Assembly (NCBI GenBank): GCA_037893225.1
Contig: JAZGUH010000324.1
Location: 558,001 to 622,000, forward strand
Origin: Hippasteria phrygiana
Lineage: Eukaryota > Echinodermata > Asteroidea > Valvatida > Goniasteridae
Reading direction: 5' to 3'
Length of the DNA stretch: 64,000 nt
Positions 42,540-54,107 of the stretch are shown piece by piece. The first letter of the stretch is position 1; every line of letters begins with the position of its first letter. The position numbers were made by a program, and so were the translations under genes. The notes below the pieces were generated by a model. It saw nothing but the letters and a program-made list of their open reading frames with translations. It was not told where the DNA came from and did not search any database.

Positions 42540-43480
42540 ATCATGAGCAGCAACTTTAGTGTTATAATTGTCTTCATCTCCTCTTCTCTCTCGCCAACAC
42601 TCCCATCCCCTACTCGGCGACATGGATTTACGCCACTGCTTGGAGATCGTCCCAGCGTTCTCGGAAAGATCTCTAAAATTTTAGAGCTCTATGTAGGTGT
42701 GGGTGCCGTATTTTCACTTCCAGATAGCGGGGTGTGGTGTGGTGGTCTGAATTGCCTGGGGACAAAGTCAATTGACGTTATCTTCCAGGGATCTTACTTG
42801 TTTGAATTTGTCGTGGTTTGAATTTGATGGTGTAAGGTCGGTGTGGTTTTGTGAGTTTTGGGAAGTAGAAGGCCCATATGTTGTGTTTCTAGTTCCAGCG
42901 ATAGAACTAGAGAGCCGTTGTCGCTGGTATCCAGAGAACCTGTCTACATGGGATGCTCGAGGATGAGGAGCTCGAGGGAGATGGAGGCGGCGGACGTGAT
43001 TGGGTCTTGGTCTTGGTACTTGAACATTTTCCAGTAGGTTTCATCGGGTTAATGCACGAGCTGATCTAGCTCAATTTTTGGGGGTGGGGACATTCGGAGC
43101 GTCTGGCGGGCACAAGTTACACCCACCATTGAAAATGTCTGGCAGTGGCCATTCGTGATATCTGGGACTATGCCGAACACTCTAATAGGTTTCATCGGAT
43201 TAACTTTCCAGCTAATCTAGCTCAATTTCGGGGTACCATCTGGCGGGCACACTCCACCACTTAAAATGTCTGGCAGTGGCCATTCATGATACCTGGGACT
43301 ATGTCGAACAAACTACAACGTAAAAGACGAATTTACTGAAAAAGGCGGGTAGGCGCTCCAAAAATGTATTTCGAAAAAACATTCACTTGTTTTCTCATTT
43401 AAAGTATACCGATTGACAATTAAAACTAACGTTATACATGTACATTGTACATGTCGGTGGTGAGTTGTAAAATGCGCCCT
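42540..43480 (+). repeat. Direct duplication, copy 2 (partner 22785-23650)
   Basis: Same order and orientation as copy 1 with short indels and one extra ~90 bp piece (about 43160-43280, itself a near-repeat of the adjacent CTGGCGGGCAC segment). It leads into minisatellite locus D. Confidence 0.8.
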
Positions 43481-43504
43481 GATCACCAGCCTTTTTTTTT
43501 TTAA

Positions 43505-44420
43505 CTGCACGACGGCACGACGCGACGGCACGACACGACTGCACGACGCGACGGCACGACGCGACGGTACGACGGCACGACGCGACGACGCGATGGCCTG
43601 TATAAAATTTTAGAAAAACATGGAACAGGACGACGCGACGGCATGACGCGACGGCTCGACGCGACGGTACGACGGCACGATGCGACAGCACGATGCGCCG
43701 GCACGATGCGACGGCACCACGATACAACACGATGCGACGGCACTATGCGACGGCACGGCATGATGCGACGCCACGACGCGACGCCTTTGACACTGCATAA
43801 AAGTAATGAGGAACGAGGCGACGGCACGACGCGACGCAATTTTGTCGTCTTTGGAATTCCATACGGTACGACGCGACGGCAGGCAGGCGACGCCACGACG
43901 CGACGGTACGACGCGACGGTACGACAGCACGACGCGACGGCACGACGACATGATGCGACGGCCTGTATAAAATTATAGAAAAACATGCAACAGGATGACG
44001 CGACGGCATGACACGACGGCACAACGGCTCGACGCGACGGTACGACGCGACAGCACGACGCGCCGGCACGATGCGACGGCACGATGCGACGGCACCACGA
44101 TACAACACGATGCGACGGCACTACGCGACGGCACGACGCGACGCCACGATGGCACGACGCGATGCCTTTGACACTGCATAAAAGTAATGAGGAACGAGGC
44201 GATGGCACGACGCGACGGTGCCGTCGCGTCGGGGCGACGGCACGACGCGACGCAATTTTGTCGTCTTTGGAATTCCATACGGTACGACGCGACGGCAGGC
44301 ATACTACATAAAAGTAGCATAGGAACAGGCGACGCGACGGTGACATCGTGCTGTCGCATCGTGACGTCGCGACGGCACGACGCGACGCAATTTTGTCGTC
44401 TTTGGAATTCCATACTTTTG
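43505..44420. repeat. GACGGCACGACGC higher-order repeat, locus D
   Basis: The largest locus. Arrays are separated by three conserved spacers in fixed order: S1 (CCTGTATAAAATT...AACAGGA) at 43595-43628 and 43963-43995; S2 (CCTTTGACACTGCATAAAAG) at 43782-43816 and 44164-44198, with a shorter form at 44300; S3 (CAATTTTGTCGTC...ATTCCATAC) at 43837-43866, 44250-44279 and 44388-44416. The higher-order period is about 370-410 bp. Long Arg-rich frames on both strands are by-products. Confidence 0.9.
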
Positions 44421-44739
44421 AAGCGACAAAATCCCCACCCATGGGGCAAAATTTTTGTGACAATCCTCCACATACATGGGTGGGGCACCCCCACATCTTG
44501 GTTTTTAACTTCTGATAATGGGGAAACAATGGCAAAATTAATGACCAAAATCCCCACCCTGGGGCTTGAAAAACGTCTGAGAAATCAAAAATATATGTGG
44601 AATGCGTATGCGTACAGGGGGGGGGGGAGGGGGGTTGGAGTCACTGCGTATGCCATGCGTACAGGGGGGGGGGGGTGAAAGTCGGCATTTCGTGCGTACG
44701 TACTTTATGGACGGCCCCTAAACTGGTTGGCGCATAGGC
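44421..44739. repeat. GGGGCCGTCC repeat block, inverted copy B
   Basis: Reverse complement of 14780-15110 (AAAATCCCCACCCATGGGG through CGTACTTTATGGACGGCCCC), including poly-G tracts at about 44617 and 44664. Confidence 0.7.
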
Positions 44740-46412
44740 TGTTATGTGCCTATCAATGCGGACTGGGAACCAGTTTAATGGACTTGGAGGTGGTCACGTG
44801 ACTGTTGACATATTTTTCACCGGGTTGCCGCATATTTTTGGCAATGTTGACATGTATTTCTCACGTCAATCTTCTCATATATTTCTCAGCCGGTTGGCAC
44901 ATGTTTTTTTTTTATTACAATGTTGAAATATATTTTTCACCGAGTTGGCACATTTTTGGCAAATGTTGACATGTACTTTTCACGTGAATCTGGACAAATA
45001 TTTTTGGAAAAGTTGCAATATTTTTCAGCGGGTTGGCGCATTTTTTTGTACAATGTTGACAGATATTTTTCACAAAGTTAGGGCATAAGGTTTTAAAACA
45101 ATGTTGACATTTATTGTTGACGTAAATCTTTTTTTTTAATGTTGGCATACATTTTTCACCGGGTTGGCACATATTTTTGTACAATGTTGACATATGTTTT
45201 TCAGCGGGTTGGCATATCTTTTTTACAATGTTGACATGTTTTGACCGTGTTGGCACATGTTTTTAAGCGAGTGAACAAAAGAAATGTTGACACATATTTT
45301 TAAAAATGTTGCCATGTTTTTTTTTAAATGTTGAACGGTAAATCTTGCTGTTGTATAATTTTAAAAAAAATTGTGGTGTATTTTGTAATGTTGACAGTTG
45401 CCGTGCAGGGTTGAATAAATGCCGCTTTGGCGTGCCATAACAAGGTGACCAACCGAAACTGTGTCAAAGTCTGTGATATGTCAAATCGTAGAGAAAGGAC
45501 ACAGGGCAGAGGGCATTTTTGGAATTTGTTATAACAGTCGTCGGGTTCACCGTGCATGATATTATTTTGGGTTGCGAATTACAGATTTAAAAAATACAGA
45601 TTGCGCGGCGCTCCAATTACAGAAATAAGCGTCCTCAAGGCCACCTAAAAATAATAAATGAATGAATAAAAAGAAGCCGGCCAAGCGTATTTTTGTTTCC
45701 AGCTATACTCACCATTTCGAGAGAGATCAAAATCTTTGTGGGGTTGTGGTAAGTGGTTTTTGGCTTTCTTTTGCTTTTTTGTTTTCACTTGGATGTATGT
45801 CAATGCAAATTTGAAACAGAGATTTGGTTTGATATTTTGCGAAGGTGTGGTTATTGATATAGATTTACAATAATTTCTGTCACAAAGGTGAACAAAACTG
45901 CAGATTAAAATTAGTTTGCGCGCTTCAATATAACCGTCCTTAAGGTCTATCGCCCACAAACAAATTGGATGTAATGTCCTTATGCACGCTTGAAACAGAC
46001 TTTTAGTGACTTGTCAATGAGTTACAGTGATTTGCTTGCAGAATTTGTAATGGAATCTTATCTGATAGTGTTTTTCACGGTATTGAACTGCCAGCCGATA
46101 CGCGGACTCTTCTCTCCCATCATCCAGAACACCTCATGAACTTGAAAATATATTTCCGAAGTCACTAAATTGTAAAAAGGTACATTTTGATCACGCCAAA
46201 ACTCTCTAATAACTGTTAACCCACGGCTTAATACCACTACTGCACTAGCTCTGCGTGTCATGTACATGTACGTATATGTACATTACACGTGGGCAATGCA
46301 GTGCCTGTGTGTACAGCGAAATAAGTAACACGTACGCATGCGCGAGGGCCAAGGTACGCCCATTTATGATAATTGCCCCTAACCATCCTATGAAAAACAA
46401 TTACGCGGCCGG
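44740..46412 (-). repeat. Inverted segmental duplication, copy B
   Basis: Reverse complement of 12046-14760 without the 1.05 kb palindromic insertion. Includes the TGTCAACATTG tandem array (44800-45420). Confidence 0.85.
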
Positions 46413-46765
46413 CGTACCTATACATGTATTAACATGCGGACCTTTAAAATATGAACAGCAATTTCCGAAATAAATTTTTTGGGATTGGCTTTAACGGGTA
46501 CCCGGGTACCCTAGCCCAAGTACTGCACTACGTTGCGGATGGATCAGTCGTGATGCAATAAATAGGACGTCCAACCCTGGGGTACCGGGGACCCGTGCTT
46601 TTTTCAATCGGGTACCCTATAAATGCACCTCCCGACTTCAAAAGGATAATTTATTGATCTATATATTTATTTATTTATTTATTTTGGTTCATTATTATAA
46701 AAACATATTGCATATAAGCAGCATAAAAGCTATTGACAATAATTATATACAATAAATATTTAAGA
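46413..46765. other. Palindromic GGTACC words and TTTA tract
   Basis: GGGTACCCGGGTACCC at about 46497-46512 and further GGGTACC words to 46620, then a TTTA tract at about 46660-46685. No gene seen. Confidence 0.5.
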
Positions 46766-47720
46766 GTCATTTCGTGTAAATACTTAAGTGTCCACGGTAA
46801 AACAATCGAATGTTTTTAATATTCTGTGGGATGAAAGTACTTGGGGGAGCAAGTAACCAAAATATATAGACTTTTTAAATTCCTATTTTGCCCGTTGCCA
46901 AAAACATGTGTTTTTGGCCATTTTGGGCTATTTTGGGAGCTGCAAAAACTGATTTGGGGGGATTTCTAAAAGGCCATTCAGGCAAACTGGGAAAATCACT
47001 GCAAAGCATTCTCCTTACCCTTCTTGGAAAAAAATATCAAAGTCCTTTTGAAATATCTTCTTGTATTGTTTTTGGACCTTTGAAAACAGCTAGAATTTTT
47101 AACTCAAATTGCCAGGGCACTCAGAATGTTTTCCTTTTTGAATAGAAGTAGAACCAACATGAGTCTTTTCATTATTATGGTGAGAAAACTTTGGGCAATT
47201 GTATCCTGTTGGCGCTGTGTCCCGAAATTGGTTTTTTTTGTATAAAAAAAATGTGTATTTCAGGTTTTTTTCTCTATATTTAGCTTTTATAATGCACAAA
47301 AATGAAGCCCTCCTGATTCTAGCACAAAACAAAAGTATCAGTTGTAAAGCAGTTGATGAATATGCAGGAACAAAGTGCCCCTCCCCTGCCCCACCCCTTT
47401 CCACTATTTTGAAATTCTGTTTGCTATTTCCATTTCTGAATTTTTTTCTCAATTCTCCTGTCTTATCTAAAAACAGCACTGTGCTGTAAAGATTGCACAC
47501 ATAATTATGTAACTTTTTGCAGCTCAGATTTGGTTTATCAAATCGTTGTCATTACAGTTAGGCCTACATGAAGTTTTGCTAAATTGGTCTAATCTTTTTT
47601 CCTCTGAAAGATATTTTGTAAGACATTTTGTTTCGCAAAACATTTTAAGCTTCTGCCTTTTCCTTACGACTGATCTCTCAATCGGAGAAAGAGTGACTAA
47701 GATTTCATGAAAGGATAATT
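46766..47720. repeat. ~950 bp inverted repeat, left arm
   Basis: Inverted, diverged copy of 54108-55063 (AAGAGTCATTTCGTG, GTGTCCACGGT, CTCTCAATCGGAGAAAG). The arms enclose 6.4 kb holding a MITE, SINE, LINE tail and DIRS relic. Short frames in the arm show no motif. Confidence 0.8.
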
Positions 47721-48229
47721 CTTGTGTGATGTAGAGAAAATAACAAATTTGCTGAAAAAGACAATAGTCCATTCAACAAAATGTTTTTATAACGCTCGGA
47801 GTGGGAAATAAGTAGTATTCACGAAGACTGGGGCGAGAAGGTTGTGAGTGTAATTGCAAATTTTCCGCTTGCAAACTTGTCTTAAATGACACTTTAAACT
47901 ATTATAAAGCAAATAGTGCATATCCAATGTGACGTTTTAAATGTAAATCTTTGTACTGCTGGAGCTGATGTTTTACAATATATAAAAGTTTATGGATTGA
48001 GATCCAAAACTGATTCAAATTACGAATCTTGTGGTTTAGCGAACTGGATTCACCGCGTTCAACAAGCGCAGGCAAGGTCTTTCAATTTAATTTCATAAAC
48101 CAATTTCTTGTCTTTATCCTCCAAATCTCGAGTGTGAATGTTAAGGTCATGGCAAATTGTTTTCATACTTGAGCCCAAGACTATTTAGTTTTCCCGTTCT
48201 TGTCAGTTCGCCTACGGACCTCTAGAATT

Positions 48230-48584
48230 GCCATCTGACTTGTTGAGATCCTGACATATTTTATATGAGGAATACGACGACATCCTTAGATAATTTGTCA
48301 CGGGATGACGACATCCTGAAAGTAGAATGACGACATCCTGAGATAATTCATCACGGGATGACGACATCCTGATAGCAGGATGACGACATCTTGAGACAAC
48401 CACCTCACCGTTTTCAAGATGGCGTCAGTGCACCCCGAGATAAGTTCTCTCAGCATGTCATCATCCTACTTTGAAGATGTCGTCATCCCATTATACATTA
48501 TCTGAGGATGTCTTCATCTTGCCTGTAATTATTATGTCCTCGTCCTGAGATCAAATATGCCAGGATCTCAGCAAGTCGGATGGC
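48230..48584. mobile_element. 355 bp MITE with GACGACATCCTGA repeats
   Basis: TIRs GCCATCTGACTTGTTGAGAT and ATCTCAGCAAGTCGGATGGC extend to ATCCTGACATATTT. Inside, GGATGACGACATCCTGA is repeated three to four times and then inverted. A solo left end (GTTGAGATCCTGACATATTT) lies at 60934-60953. Confidence 0.8.
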
Positions 48585-49018
48585 ACTTATAGAGCTCTGT
48601 ACTTCGCAAATGTGTGTGTGTTCGACATAATCGGGTGCTTCAGCTTGACTACATCGAGAACGGAAAAAGAGTCCCTGTCTTCTTCGGCTGTTGGCACTGC
48701 AACTTTAGTCTTTGAAGCCACAAGGCTAAAGTAACTCGATATGTGTTGTGGAGTCAAACACTCTGCGGCAGCAAACTGCCCGTTTCCTTGAGTATTTCGC
48801 TTAAAGCCAATATACAACATCTTCTCAGATGAGACCTTTACCACACAGAATCAATTTAGTTCTTTATCAAGTGCAGTAGAAACTGCTGCTGGAAATGGCA
48901 GAGCCACTTTTGGTAACGAATAGTACTTGGATCTCACCTATTCTTACTGCCTATTTACGACATCTGCAAAGCCGGAGAAAGAGGAGGTGTCGTTAGGTTT
49001 TTTGCAAATGATTGCTTA
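48585..49018. other. Unassigned; one 85-codon minus frame
   Basis: The minus frame 48587-48844 (LTPQHISSYFSLVASKTK, VPTAEEDRDSFSVLDVVKLK) has protein-like composition, but I cannot place it; it may be an exon or transposon gene relic. Confidence 0.25.
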
Positions 49019-49130
49019 CACTGTAAAAAATGAATCCCGTATTTTTTACGGTGAAAAGCATGTAAATGTTTACCGTAAATAGACTGCGCGTTACATTTTA
49101 CGGGCAAACCCGTAAAGGCCGCTCATTACG
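49019..49130. repeat. TACACTGTAAAAAAT MITE piece
   Basis: ACACTGTAAAAAATGAATCC, GTATTTTTTACGG and TTTACGGGCAAACCCGTAAA form imperfect inverted words, as in short Tc1-type MITEs. The right end is not clear. Confidence 0.4.
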
Positions 49131-49439
49131 TAGCAATTGCACGACCAATCAGAAATGAGGAAATTTGTGTTCACAAAAGTCAGGTTAAGTCCAAAAATAC
49201 ACTTTCTTGAACCTAATATGTTCTATTCAAACAATTCCACAATAGAATTTAGATTTTTTTGAAACATAGGTGAAGATTCTCATTATATCTCCTTTTGTAT
49301 TCAAATGTTGAAATTGTTCATGGGAAACCATGACTTTATTATGGTGGGATAAGCTAAATATAAAGCTATAAAGCACGCCATAGTGTTTAGTAGGTTATCG
49401 TAGCATTTGTACACTCTACCATAGTGATGTATAATAAGT

Positions 49440-49725
49440 TACTTCCGTTTAGTCTGGTTCCAACTACGGTAACCCGGAGGTCGCAGGTTCGAATCCCGCT
49501 CCTGCCAGTTTCTTTGTTCACTTTGAAAATGTATTCAAATTTACCTAGTCAGTTTCCCTTGTGGATTGTGTGATGAATTATATAAAGTTAAAAAGTCGTA
49601 TCCTCATTGAGTGATCCCCACAATGTCGCTTCTCAGGTCGTATCGTAAAATTGGGTGTGATCCCTGGCTATACGGCATTCTGGGTTTATGACTTCTGACT
49701 AGCGCCCACCCGAACAAAGATAATG
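49440..49725 (+). mobile_element. SINE relic: tRNA-like 3' half then body
   Basis: AACCCGGAGGTCGCAGGTTC, the 3' half of the tRNA-like head, is followed by TTTCTTTGTTCACTTT, then the body GATCCCCACAATGTCGCTTC ... CGCCCACCCGAACAAAGATA. At 58560-58810 body and head occur in the opposite order. Confidence 0.7.
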
Positions 49726-49784
49726 TATACTACGCGATGTCGTATACTATGTTCGGTAGTCCTCTTGAGGAAGTCCAGCAGCCG

Positions 49785-50399
49785 ATTTCACGAAACCTTG
49801 CGCAATTGCGCAACTCTACTTACGCCACAATTTATTGCGTAAGTTGCGCAGCATCTGTGACATTTTAAAAATCGATTTCACGAAAGTTACGCAGTGCGTA
49901 AGTCGCTGACTTGCGCCACAAATTATGGCGTAACTTACGCACTCGTTTTAGGTGGCTTAAGTTGTTGGCACAAAACACCGAAATGATGACTTAGCTAGCT
50001 GAGCGTGAGCACAGCAGAGCTGTTAGTTGTTCAAATCATTAATAAATTCACTATATTATTTCAGAGAGTAATGAAATGATCATCCGCTACAGGTTTACCT
50101 GTGAGATATTTCCAAAAAATTGCCATCAATATTTTTTAGAGCGATGTTTCAAAAGTGAAAAGTTTCAAAATGGCGCCCCACAGTTCAATTTTACGACTGT
50201 TCCATGTATTTTTATTGTTGTACTAAAACAGTCCTCGTAAAAGCGGCATTCAGCCTCGTCCGCGATGTATAAAATAAATAAAACATTGCGCAGCTAAGCA
50301 CTGTTTCGTTAAATGGATCGCAAGAATGTAGCGCAGCTGCGCAACATTTTTATAGCGCAAGTCTTACGCAATGGCGTAAGTTGCGCAAATTGTTCACCT
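49785..50399. mobile_element. TTGCGCAA-rich fold-back MITE, truncated
   Basis: GATTTCACGAAA-CTTGCGCAAT and GATTTCACGAAAGTTACGCA are tandem at the left; AGTTGCGCA/TTACGCC words recur inverted at 50290-50399. The right end seems lost where the LINE piece begins. Confidence 0.6.
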
Positions 50400-50549
50400 A
50401 ATTTTTTAAGTAATATCAACGTGAATAGACGACATGCCAATTCTATTTTAACCTTTCACCACTTGTATGCCCGCACTGACTTATTTAAATATTCTATATC
50501 CTGTCAGTTTGTGAGGAACTGGAGTTCTTACCCTGACAATTTAGTATAG
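50400..50549 (+). pseudogene. LINE ORF2 C-terminus
   Basis: RRHANSILTFHHLYARTDLF, KYSISCQFVRNWSSYPDNLV and stop match the 'YSFFPRTIRDWNxLP' tail shared by CR1, L2 and Jockey-type LINEs. Everything upstream is gone. Confidence 0.65.
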
Positions 50550-51255
50550 ATATGTTAACCTGTGCCCCATTCCCTGCATTCTTGAGAGAACTAAGAGGGT
50601 ATCTTAATTTGTAATTTGTAAACTGGTCTTAGCATTAATCAGAACTGATTATTGTAATGACAACTTTACTGGCTGGCCATTTTCAATTTCACTGATTTGA
50701 ACTTGTATTGTTTTATCTATATATAATTTGTATTTGGTCGATTTTTCCGTATATCCTGGCCGAATCCTTGCCATTTAGGCCCTATGCCTTTTCCCTCCTG
50801 TGTTCTTGTTCAATATTCCTACCTCTTCAATTCCTTCCTCTCACCCCGTTTTCTCTTCCTTTTCGCTTCATTTTGTTCTGTTTTCGTTATTATACGTCTC
50901 CTCCATTTCTGTCCCACCCACCTTTCTCTTGTTTTTAGCCAACTTTAATCCCCTTTATATAATTGCTTTTGACTCCTCTTTCTCATGTGCTGTTGTGTGT
51001 TGTGCATTGTCTGTGTATGTGTTTGTGCTCTATGTTGTGAAAGGTTGGAGAGACACGCCCTTTGGCGACAGTGTCATGTTTCGTCTTGTCATTTGCTTGT
51101 TGTTAATGTCCATTTCTCCTTTTGTATGCAATATTTTAGCAGTCCTTTTTAATATATCTTTTTTCTAATCTTTTGTATGTTCATGTTTTTTTATGTGTTT
51201 TTCTTGTATTTCTATAATGACTGCCTGAATAAACTATTATTATCTTTATTATAAT
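50400..51255 (+). mobile_element. 5'-truncated LINE: ORF2 tail and 3'UTR
   Basis: The first 150 bp encode a reverse-transcriptase ORF tail; a pyrimidine-rich 3'UTR of about 700 bp follows, ending GACTGCCTGAATAAACTATT and ATT-rich repeats. Frames within the 3'UTR (50708-51168) are not genes. Confidence 0.65.
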
Positions 51256-51274
51256 TATTTGGTTGGAATTATAG

Positions 51275-52210
51275 ACTTTGAGTCATTGTAGGATAAGTCC
51301 TGGGGTAATGCGAATATAACAGCGATACACCACCGATTGCCAACGACCCATCTTCTGTATTGCTCTGCCATGCCCGCCATGGAAGCTGACGTGGCTGCAC
51401 CGATACGAAAAGAATGGGAGGTGAAACGGGAATCGTGTATGCCAACGAAAGCAAAGGGCCCTTTCAAAATCGCCGTGAATTGGGAACGAGTCATGGGAGT
51501 GCCATCAGAGTGGAATAGAAAATGGCTATGATGCTGCGGGCTGTCAAGCAAATATTGGGTAGCGGCACGGACAGGGCATAGGCCTAATAGAAACGCGCCA
51601 TTGGAAACACCAGGAATGGAAATAACACAACCACGACCATACTGATCGGTCTTAGAGAAAATGACAATAAGCTCTACAACATCACCAGGTGGGAGATGTC
51701 GAAGAGTCACATCCGAACGTTTGAGAGGGGAAACCGCGTTATGCGTTGGCGCAGTAAAGCTCGCCAACGCGCATGAAACCGAAAAATGCCATAAGGAAAG
51801 CCCTCAAACTGACTGACACAAATTGAATGCAAATCTGGAATAATACGGCGGAGAATATCCATTGTTATAGATAGGACGGCGTTTATCGCGACGGCTGTTA
51901 CGCCGCCGACAACCATCCAGCAAACGTTTAGCAATAAAATGCTGCATTTTGGTAAACTATATAAGCGTAATGTGGACGCAATGCCCGAAACATAAGATGC
52001 TATTGTAGCAGGGAACTTATAACCATTAATAGACATAAAAGCAATAAATTGTACAAGATGGTATACGGATGGATGAGAATCAGTAAGAATAAAACCGTGG
52101 TGTAAAATAAACCATCGGAAAAAATGCCAACCCCTCTGGTAAACCAAATGAGTACGGAGAGCTACAGAATCGACTAAAAGACCTTGCTCTTCTAGCTGAA
52201 GTTGGTCCAA
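51275..52210 (-). pseudogene. DIRS tyrosine recombinase, frameshifted
   Basis: N-terminal core-binding part: YHLVQFIAFMSINGYKFPAT, IASYVSGIASTLR. Catalytic part, in a second frame: SPLKRSDVTLRHLPPGDVVE and the H-x-x-R box SHSFRIGAATSASMAG. The last segment, MGRWQSVVYRCYIRI with the likely Tyr nucleophile, lies in a third frame and ends about 51277. Three frames and several lesions make it inactive. Confidence 0.8.
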
Positions 52211-52306
52211 AGATCGGCGGGCAAGGGAGTAATAGTTAGGTCTGCCCGGGTGCTAGCTCACGAAATCTGGTCATCTGAAAGCGGGACAGAGCATCAGCAA
52301 CCGCTA

Positions 52307-52796
52307 TCAATGACGGGAACGTGGCGTGCTTTGAAATGAATATTCAATGCCAAACATCGAACAACAAACAAGCGCACCAATTTCAGGATTCTGGGACACC
52401 GAAGTTTGGCGGTTAATTATAGTTACTACTGCCTCATTGTCGGACCGTAAGATTACCATCTTATTCCTTAATGTTGTTCCCCATAAACGCAGCGCTAACA
52501 CAATTGGGGAAAAAAATCGAGAAAAAACAACTTCAAGGAGCGAATTTGGTGGGGCCATTTACTATGACATCAAAGTATACACCAAAGCCTATCCCCGCAG
52601 AAGCGTCTGTGTACAAATTTAGGTTATCGCTTGAGTACCAGACTTCGTCAAGGAAAATGACAGAACCGTTGAAGTGGGACAAAAACTGTCTCCAAGCCAA
52701 CATGTCAGCGCGCACTCCTGATGAAACGCGGATGCGGTGATATGTTTTTTTTTGACAACGCAAACAATTCGCGGCCCGGACGAATTGCAGATACAA
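52307..52796 (-). pseudogene. DIRS RNase H, frameshifted
   Basis: LNLYTDASAGIGFGVYFDV contains the first RNase H Asp; after a shift, FSPIVLALRLWGTTLRNK and ILRSDNEAVVTIINRQTS give the Glu-equivalent helix and the SDNEAVV Asp. This pattern is typical of DIRS RNase H domains. Confidence 0.85.
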
Positions 52797-52894
52797 TTCA
52801 AACTCCCTAGCAACGACTGCAGTCGCGCAGAGAAAGTTTTTGCCTCCTCGGTGCGCTATCTAATTTATCAACGATCGAAGCAATCCTGTCTGAG

Positions 52895-53510
52895 GGAACT
52901 TAAATTTGCTGCGCGACAGTGTCAATGGCCAAACCTAGGAAAGTGGCTGGCCCCTCAGTTTTGTTCAACGCCAAAGGAACCCCAAACTCCTTACAGACCA
53001 CTGTAAAAGAATTAAGGGCGCGTGCACAATCAATGGAATTGGCTTTTCCAAAGAAAAAGAAATCATCAAGGTAGTGCAGAATATTATGCGTCGCTGCAAC
53101 ATTGCGGGTACAGTACCCAACCACTTGAAAGTGACACAAGAAATAGAACAGCCCATGGGCATACACTATAGTAAAATGAACCATTGAATGAAAACCCCAG
53201 TAAATTAAAGTCGTCAGGATGAACCGGCAGTATTCTGAAAGCCGACTTGATATCAGACTTTGCCATAAGGGCGCCGGAACCTAAGCTAACACAAAGTAAC
53301 TGCATCATCAAAACTTGTATAGCTAACAGCAGTTATGGCTGGGTCAATGTGATCATTCACAGAATCACCTGCAGGAGATGAACGATTGTGGATTAAACGA
53401 AATTCGCCTGGCATCTGTTTAACCGATTGGGGAACAGCGCAAATTCGGCAAAAAGGGAGGGGGGCTCGAATATTGACCAACAATTCGGCCCAATAGCAAT
53501 TCACGGTCAA
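52895..53510 (-). pseudogene. DIRS reverse transcriptase, frameshifted
   Basis: Pieces in order: EFRLIHNRSSPAGDSVNDHI, YTSFDDAV, AKSDIKSAFRILPVHPDDF and LGFSFNGSFYYSVCPWA, then, after a frame change, HYLDDFFFFGKANS, the catalytic Y-x-DD box, and LGVPLALNKTEGP-like sequence. SDIKSAF carries the first catalytic Asp. Both catalytic motifs survive but in different frames. Confidence 0.85.
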
Positions 53511-54107
53511 TTTTGTCTTGAAAAATCGCCTAATAAGAAGTTACGAGCCGAAGAGCTAACACGCGGCCCTGAATAGTATACCCCCAAACGAAAAGCAAAG
53601 GTGAAACCATCTTACAATATTGGAGGGCATTTTTTACAAGCCCTACAGTGCGTACATGTTTGTTCGATCCTTTTGCCAGACGTTTTTTAATCGAAACATA
53701 AAACATACATGATAACATAAAAACCATCTTGCACGCCTTCAAGCATGTCAAGCCAGCGTTAAGCGAACGGTGCCATGCATGCGATTTGAGCGTCAACACT
53801 AAAATCAATGTACACTCAAATCCATGTGGTACAGGGATTTTGGGGGCCGGCTTTCACATCCCGACAATGAGCAAATCACAATGCAACCTGACGCTCATGT
53901 CAAACATTTGTTTCCACTTGTCTTCAATAATTTAGACAGTCATGCATGTTTTCATATATTGTAAAATCAATTTTGAATTTTGAATTAACATTTATGGCCG
54001 TTTTCTAGTTCAGATCTTCGTTAAAACAAAGTCTTATAGAAAACAAAATCAAGCACACGTAAAAGTCCTATACCAGTCGGCTCGGAGGCATCAGAAAGTT
54101 TACTCGT

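Larger units (their letters stand above)
51275..53810 (-). mobile_element. DIRS-type tyrosine-recombinase retrotransposon, decayed
   Basis: In minus-strand order: reverse transcriptase (53510-52900), RNase H (52796-52310) and tyrosine recombinase (52210-51275). No methyltransferase is visible between RNase H and recombinase, and no gag is recognised upstream. Several frameshifts separate the pieces. It lies inside the 46.8-55.1 kb inverted repeat. Confidence 0.85.

Noticed and set aside
43505..44420. CRISPR-like alternation of repeats and spacers
   Set aside because: Spacers are identical between units rather than unique, the repeat unit is 13 bp in variable number, and the window is animal DNA.
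50708..51168. Hydrophobic Phe/Leu/Ser-rich frames resembling membrane proteins
   Set aside because: Pyrimidine-rich LINE 3'UTR produces such peptides; no start context or family motif.
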